A stretch of DNA of 64,000 nucleotides, taken from Methanoregula sp. (GTDB taxonomy: Archaea > Halobacteriota > Methanomicrobia > Methanomicrobiales > Methanospirillaceae). Made by a program: the position numbers and the translations under genes. The stretch is taken from the NCBI GenBank assembly GCA_041645435.1, contig JBAZQB010000003.1, positions 62,001-126,000 on the forward strand. Direction: 5' to 3'. The notes under the pieces are model-generated. The model saw nothing but the letters and a program-made list of their open reading frames with translations, did not search any database and was not told where the DNA came from. This document shows, piece after piece, positions 62,337-64,000 of the stretch (positions within the stretch are counted from its first letter, which is position 1; each line of letters opens with the position of its first letter).

Positions 62337-63407
62337 ATGCGATTGTTTCAGTTACTTGTATTCATCTTCCTGATACTTGCTGTAAGTGTCTGCGGGTGCA
62401 CGACCCAGTCACCTGCGCCGGTCCACACGACACCGGCAGCTGCTGTCCCCACAACACCCACAGGGTCCGGGGACTGGAAATTTGTTGTATTCGCAGATTC
62501 CCCCGACCCGGCGGGGAACACGACAACCGGTGTCAGTCCGGCCCTCATCCCGATTGCTAAAGCAATCGCCGCGGAGAAGCCGGACCTTGCCCTGTACATG
62601 GGTGACCTGGTCAACGGGTGGGAATTAACAAAGGCGTCCCCGATGGCGGGCAATTACACGGGTCAGTTCGAAAACTGGATGAAATACGTTGCTCCTATCC
62701 ACAATTACACTGACGGTACCGGAATCCCGCTGTATGTAATCCGGGGTAACCACGAGGACGGCCCGAACCAGACTGTTATGCCCCTCCTCGAGGCCTATCG
62801 CGCCACTGCAGCTGCCGGTATGCCGTCAAACGGCCCGCCCGGTGAAGAGAAGCTGACATATTCAGTCACGCACAAGGGTGCAAAATTTCTCCTGAATGAC
62901 AATTATATTGCACACAATGGTAAGAAGGAGACGGTGAACCAGAGCTGGGTCAACGAGCAGCTCACGCAGGATACCCGGCCGTTCACGTTTGTCTTCGGGC
63001 ATTCTCCCGCATATGCTGTGGTTAACGATACTAAAGAGAATGATTACTCCATCGACACGCATAGAACAGAGCGTGATATCTTCTGGAAGAGCATGGTTGA
63101 CAACAACGTATCTGCCTATTTATGCGGGCATGCCCACCTGTATGTCAGGAGCGAATCTCAGGGTGTCAGGCAAATAGTCAGCGGGAACGCCGGGGCACAC
63201 GCGATAGCATTCGATCCTGCAAATGTGGATCCTGCACTTACCCTGGAAAACCCGTTAAAGACAATCGCCAAGGATGACCAGAGAGTCGGCTATCTTGTCT
63301 TCACGGTCCATGAAAGTACTGGGACGTTTGATGGTGTTGAGAAACAGTTGAACCCGTTGACCGGTTTGTGGGAAACCGGGGATACGTTCACTCTCAAAGC
63401 CCGGTGA
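62337..63407 (+). CDS. calcineurin-like metallophosphoesterase lipoprotein (paralogue 2)
   Basis: A 356-residue paralogue of 34282-35352, the same length without indels and differing mainly by conservative substitutions. Motifs: FADSPDP, MGDLVNG, RGNHEDG, FGHSPAY, CGHAHLYVR; lipoprotein signal VSVCGCTTQ. The start of similarity includes the TATA region, so promoter and gene were copied together. It sits between A repeats, unlike the first copy, which has carboxylesterases as neighbours. Confidence 0.92.
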   Translation: MRLFQLLVFIFLILAVSVCGCTTQSPAPVHTTPAAAVPTTPTGSGDWKFVVFADSPDPAGNTTTGVSPALIPIAKAIAAEKPDLALYMGDLVNGWELTKASPMAGNYTGQFENWMKYVAPIHNYTDGTGIPLYVIRGNHEDGPNQTVMPLLEAYRATAAAGMPSNGPPGEEKLTYSVTHKGAKFLLNDNYIAHNGKKETVNQSWVNEQLTQDTRPFTFVFGHSPAYAVVNDTKENDYSIDTHRTERDIFWKSMVDNNVSAYLCGHAHLYVRSESQGVRQIVSGNAGAHAIAFDPANVDPALTLENPLKTIAKDDQRVGYLVFTVHESTGTFDGVEKQLNPLTGLWETGDTFTLKAR

Positions 63408-63472
63408 AACAACCGGGCACCTGACCGTTTTTTTTAGTTCTCATAAAGGGCTTCTTACTTTTTTCCGAAACA

Positions 63473-63632
63473 TGGCCCCACCCGTCCCCCCCGAAACCCG
63501 GGGGCTGGCCGGGTCTCGCGTAACAGCCCAGCCCTGAACCGGTCATCGCATGCCGTTTGACTATTGTCCGGAACAGGAACGGGCACCGGACCGGGCATGT
63601 GCCGGAGATTTTGAGAGAGTGAGCGGTACCGG
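63473..63632 (+). repeat. A element, short form
   Basis: GGCCCCACCCGTCCCCCCCG head, GACTATTG block, tail GAGAGTGAGCGGTACC, then B element 9 with no gap. Confidence 0.92.
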
Positions 63633-63736
63633 GGGGCACATGGGGCACATTGAGGGTCATTTCCGGGATCTTTTTTCTGTACGATTTTCTCGTAAGACTT
63701 TCCGGAAAATAGGGTCTAAGTGCCCCATGTGCCCCC
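63632..63736 (+). repeat. B element 9 (tetramer CCCC)
   Basis: Left arm GGGGCACAT twice, right arm GTGCCCCATGTGCCCC, core identical to B element 8 apart from two bases. It fills the slot between A copies at 63473 and 63750. Confidence 0.93.
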
Positions 63737-63749
63737 AATGAGAGAGGGC

Positions 63750-63985
63750 GGGCCCCACCCACCCCTCCGAAACCCGGGGGCTGGCCGGTCTCCGCGTAAC
63801 GGCCCAGCCTTGAGCCGGTCATCGCATGCCGTTTGACAATTGCCCGGAACAGGATCGGGTACCGGGGTGTGTGGGTACCGGAGATTTTGGGAGAGTCTGC
63901 GGTACCGAAAAGGGCTCAGCTACTCTGGTACCGGAAGGCAGGCCCCACCCGTCCCCGCTGAAACTGGGGGGCTAGCTAACTGGTT
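63750..63985 (+). repeat. A element plus start of another
   Basis: A full unit with linker (CCGAAAAGGGCTCAGCTACT) running into a second head (AGGCCCCACCCGTCCCCGCT) that decays at GGGGGGCTAGC near the window end. Confidence 0.88.
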
Positions 63986-64000
63986 GACTGTAGGATCATT

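Noticed and set aside
51993..63736. CRISPR array formed by the B elements or GGGGCACAT repeats
   Set aside because: There are no regular direct repeats separated by unique spacers of even length, and no cas genes. The elements are separated by A repeats and genes.
53240..63822. Long open frames running through the repeat regions (for example 53724-54101 and 59557-60006 on the minus strand, and several starting in GCATGCCGTTTGACAATTG)
   Set aside because: The repeats are GC-rich and open in several frames at once. Their predicted peptides recur with frame changes between copies and show no conserved protein frame, so they are by-products of the repeat sequence.
26000..64000. Insertion sequence or integrase as the source of the repeats
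   Set aside because: I looked for DDE, HUH and tyrosine- or serine-recombinase motifs in the open frames and found none in the window.

Overview
The window looks like chromosomal DNA of a methanogenic archaeon of the order Methanomicrobiales, probably a Methanoregula-like organism. The order-level call rests on archaeal-type ribosomal proteins S15 and S3Ae beside a DHH/RecJ-like protein and the KEOPS subunit Pcc1, an archaeal-type phosphoglycerate mutase (ApgM), TATA boxes about 30 nt upstream of start codons (leaderless transcripts), a PKD-repeat surface protein with a PGF-like C-terminal region, many lipoproteins, and multi-PAS histidine kinases. The genus is inference.

Layout. Bases 1-3.9 kb hold a leftward operon of five CBS-domain genes with 4-bp overlaps. 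Bases 4.2-19.3 kb are conserved backbone: an Era-like GTPase plus zinc-ribbon protein, a HEPN-like protein, MarR plus MATE exporter, TrmO, the rps15-recJ-pcc1-rps3ae cluster, an MFS exporter, ApgM, a bactofilin-like beta-helix protein with a methyltransferase-like partner, and a sulfur-relay operon (DsrE, TusA, cysteine desulfurase, IscU-like scaffold). Bases 19.3-39 kb carry sensing and envelope genes: PAS and hemerythrin proteins, a serine hydrolase, a NapH-like ferredoxin, two membrane histidine kinases, a 1523-residue REC/PAS/PocR/kinase-like protein that has lost its phospho-acceptor histidine, and secreted lipoproteins (type B carboxylesterases, a metallophosphoesterase).

From about 39 kb to the end the region becomes accessory. 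Flavodoxin, cupin, a third carboxylesterase, a giant PKD-repeat surface protein, a DUF1254-type lipoprotein, an M13 metallopeptidase and a second metallophosphoesterase are interspersed with six toxin-antitoxin modules, one with a toxin gene broken by a single TGA. Between them lies a dense set of dispersed repeats.

The most unusual signal is in those repeats. Family A (about 140-270 bp, some 23 full or partial copies) and family B (about 105 bp, nine copies plus a remnant) occur only after 26 kb, nearly all after 39 kb, and every copy I read has the same orientation. Each B element is a long imperfect hairpin. Each arm holds two copies of GTG plus a tetramer. The tetramer differs between elements (CCCC, ACAC, CCGG, CCCT, TCCA) but is nearly always the same at all four sites within one element, so the arms co-vary while the loop sequence stays constant. 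B elements sit mostly at one fixed slot between successive A units. A third family (C, rich in GAAAATTTTC) abuts the upstream edge of some A copies. No transposase, integrase or reverse transcriptase is visible, so how these elements spread and what keeps them paired is open.
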